From contig JBKPCV010000148.1 in assembly GCA_046727575.1 (NCBI GenBank), positions 1 to 5,260 on the forward strand: a stretch of 5,260 nt of DNA. The letters run 5' to 3'. The translations under genes and the position numbers were made by a program. Source of the stretch: DASPTH01 sp046727575 (lineage in GTDB: Bacteria > Actinomycetota > Acidimicrobiia > IMCC26256 > DASPTH01). Of this stretch, positions 3,875 through 5,260 are shown in pieces. Below the pieces are notes generated by a model. The model ran no database searches. It was not told where the DNA came from and worked only from the letters and a program-made list of their open reading frames with translations. Numbering within the stretch: position 1 is the stretch's first letter; every line of letters starts with the position of its first letter.

Positions 3875-4890
3875 GAGTGACTCCTTGCTCGGTGAGACTT
3901 CCGTTTCCCGTTGGGGTTGATCAACGCGTCGGGCTTGCGGTCGCCTCCGGATGCTCGGTCGCCCGTCAGCGCGAGGAGTACGTCGTCGAGGCCCGGTCGA
4001 CGTACTTCGGCGGCTGTTGCAACGAGACCTTCCCGGTCCAGACGGCGGAGCGCGTCCGGGAGGAGGCCGGCGCCGTTCTGCACGCGGACCTCGAGCGAGC
4101 CTTGGTGCTGGTCGACGGCCGTGACCTCGCCTAAGCCAGCCAGCACCTGAGCTCCGACGACCACATCGTTGGCGTCCGCGACCTCGATGTGGAGCGAGTC
4201 TCCTTGGAGGCGCGCCTTGAGCTCGTCGGGCGTTCCCGTCTCGACGACTCGTCCCTCGTCCAGCACCGCGACCGTGTCGGCGAGGCGATCGGCTTCGTCG
4301 AGGTACTGCGTCGTCAGCACGATCGTCGTGCCGCCGGCAGCCAGGTCGTCGATGAGCTCCCAGAGCTGCCTCCGGTTGGCGGCGTCGACGCCGGTGGTGG
4401 GCTCGTCGAGGAACACCACCGTCGGGCTCGTCAGCAGCGTCACCGCGAGATCGAGGCGACGCAGCGTTCCGCCCGAGTAGGTTCCGGCCAGCTGATCGGC
4501 GAGCTTCGCGAGGCCGAACTTCTCCAGCGTCGAGTCGACGCGCTCGGTGAGCTCCGAGCGGCCAAACCGGAGCAGACGCCCGACCAACGTCAAGTTCTCG
4601 CGACCGGTCAGGTACTCGTCGACGGCTTCGTGCTGGCCGACGAGTCCGATCGCTCGGCGCACGGCGTCCGGTTCCGTGGCGACGTCGTGACCGGCGACGA
4701 CCGCGCGTCCCGCGTCGGGCCGGATCAGGGTTGTCAGGATCCGAATGAGCGTCGTCTTGCCCGCGCCGTTCGGTCCCAGCAGGGCAAGGACGGACCCTTC
4801 GGAAGCGCTGAGTGACACGTCGGCAAGGGCGGTGCGGTCCCCGTAGCGCTTGGTGAGCGTTTCGGTGAGCACCGGGGGCGTTGTGGTCAT
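3871..4890 (-). CDS. DrrA-type ABC transporter ATP-binding protein
   Basis: The 339-residue protein is typical in length for the daunorubicin-resistance (DrrA) ATPase family. The Walker A motif is GPNGAGKTT at 39-47, the Q-loop glutamine is Q86, the ABC signature is YSGGTLRRLDLA at 138-149, Walker B is VVFLDEP at 158-164 and the D-loop is GVD at 167-169. The H-loop position reads TTQYLDEAD (Q195), a glutamine where most ABC proteins have histidine; this substitution is usual in DrrA relatives. The C-terminal 110 residues form the family's accessory domain, ending in a basic tail. It powers export of a hydrophobic compound through the neighbouring permease; the actual substrate is unknown. Start ATG 4890 has AAGGAGG (minus strand of 4898-4904) seven bases upstream. 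It begins 19 bases after the tetR stop and overlaps the permease start by ATGA, so all three form one operon. Confidence 0.95.
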   Translation of the reverse strand: MTTTPPVLTETLTKRYGDRTALADVSLSASEGSVLALLGPNGAGKTTLIRILTTLIRPDAGRAVVAGHDVATEPDAVRRAIGLVGQHEAVDEYLTGRENLTLVGRLLRFGRSELTERVDSTLEKFGLAKLADQLAGTYSGGTLRRLDLAVTLLTSPTVVFLDEPTTGVDAANRRQLWELIDDLAAGGTTIVLTTQYLDEADRLADTVAVLDEGRVVETGTPDELKARLQGDSLHIEVADANDVVVGAQVLAGLGEVTAVDQHQGSLEVRVQNGAGLLPDALRRLDREGLVATAAEVRRPGLDDVLLALTGDRASGGDRKPDALINPNGKRKSHRARSHS

Positions 4891-4897
4891 CGCGTGA

Positions 4898-4904
4898 CCT
4901 CCTT
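4898..4904 (-). promoter_or_regulatory. Shine-Dalgarno of the ATPase gene
   Basis: AAGGAGG on the minus strand lies seven bases before ATG 4890. It fixes that start and marks translation independent of the upstream tetR gene. Confidence 0.85.
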
Positions 4905-4909
4905 GATCA

Positions 4910-5260
4910 TCAGAAGCGGGCGCAGACGGCGGCGAGGATCCGCGCGAGCCTCCGCTTGCTCGGACGCGGGTAGCCCTCGCCCATCACCACGAGGTGATGG
5001 ATCGCGCCGGCGAGCACGAAGCCGAACGCGCGCGCGTCGACCTCGGGAGCGACGCGCCCGGCTCGTTGCTCACCGGCGAGGTAGTCGGAGAGGAGCGACT
5101 CGAGCTGTGTCGGCCCCTCCCCGGTGGCGTGAAAGTGGGCAACCACCGACTCGGCGAGCGCCTCGTCGCTCAGCACGTGCTGGGCCAGCGCAACCCCCGG
5201 GGAGTCGAGCAACCAATCCGCGAACCACGCGAGGTTCCCGGCGACGCTTCCGCGGCCGAC
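4910..5260 (-). CDS. TetR-family transcriptional regulator, C-terminal ligand-binding domain (5' end outside window)
   Basis: The frame is open from the window edge to TGA at 4912-4910, about 116 residues, beginning VGRGSVAGNLAWFADWLL. It is all-helical, with segments SDEALAESVVAHFHATGEGP, GPTQLESLLSDYLAGEQRAG, VDARAFGFVLAGAIHHLVVM and SKRRLARILAAVCARF. The pattern 'YLAGEQRAGRVAPEVDARAFGFVLAGAIHHLV' split across these segments is characteristic of TetR_C domains, where 'eG.v..dvD....a..l.g....l' recurs. The DNA-binding N-terminal half is not in the window. Position immediately upstream of, and in the same orientation as, the exporter genes suggests it represses the operon until a transported compound binds; its promoter and operator lie outside the window. 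Confidence 0.85.
   Translation of the reverse strand, partial: VGRGSVAGNLAWFADWLLDSPGVALAQHVLSDEALAESVVAHFHATGEGPTQLESLLSDYLAGEQRAGRVAPEVDARAFGFVLAGAIHHLVVMGEGYPRPSKRRLARILAAVCARF

Overview
The window is high-GC DNA with strong G/C preference at third codon positions. Its gene content is a DrrA/DrrB-type ABC exporter behind a TetR regulator, a zinc-free quinone-oxidoreductase-like dehydrogenase and short coupled accessory genes. Together these suggest an actinobacterium; I cannot assign a genus. No rRNA, tRNA, CRISPR array, transposase or integrase is visible.

Layout. Positions 1-272 (+) hold the 3' end of a medium-chain dehydrogenase. Positions 273-677 have no convincing gene but carry one copy of a 38-bp direct repeat (384-421). 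Positions 678-1050 are non-coding and unusually structured: a possible promoter with operator-like repeats, then a nested palindrome built from five 9-bp-phased copies of a GTGAC/GTCAC motif (753-836), then a GC-rich compound hairpin (845-901). Positions 1051-1460 (+) hold three tiny overlapping ORFs: a one-helix membrane peptide, a Cys-rich peptide, and a basic protein whose 3' end looks disrupted. Convergent to these, 1461-2642 (-) hold three accessory genes chained by TTGA and ATGA stop/start overlaps: an excisionase/MerR-like helix-turn-helix protein, a coiled-coil protein carrying a frame change, and an Ala/Gly/Pro-rich protein.

At about 2640 the accessory block abuts, in the same reading frame, the broken 5' half of a SAM-dependent methyltransferase (2643-2958, -). 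The second copy of the 38-bp direct repeat (2601-2638) sits exactly at this junction. The likeliest reading is that 384-2638 is a small integrated or remnant mobile element that lacks its own integrase here and has truncated the methyltransferase.

Positions 2986-5260 (-) are ordinary chromosome: tetR (5' end outside the window), ATPase and permease in one tight operon, with Shine-Dalgarno sites and an ATGA overlap. The regulator probably responds to a hydrophobic compound that the ATPase/permease pair exports. The accessory genes on the minus strand lie downstream in the same orientation and could be read through from this operon.

Up to four genes (permease, methyltransferase, coiled-coil protein, perhaps the basic protein) need single-base frame corrections. 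This means either decay or base-level errors in the sequence, and it weakens any functional claim that depends on exact frames. One of the four, the coiled-coil gene, has a G run followed by a strong hairpin at the frame change and could instead be a programmed -1 frameshift.
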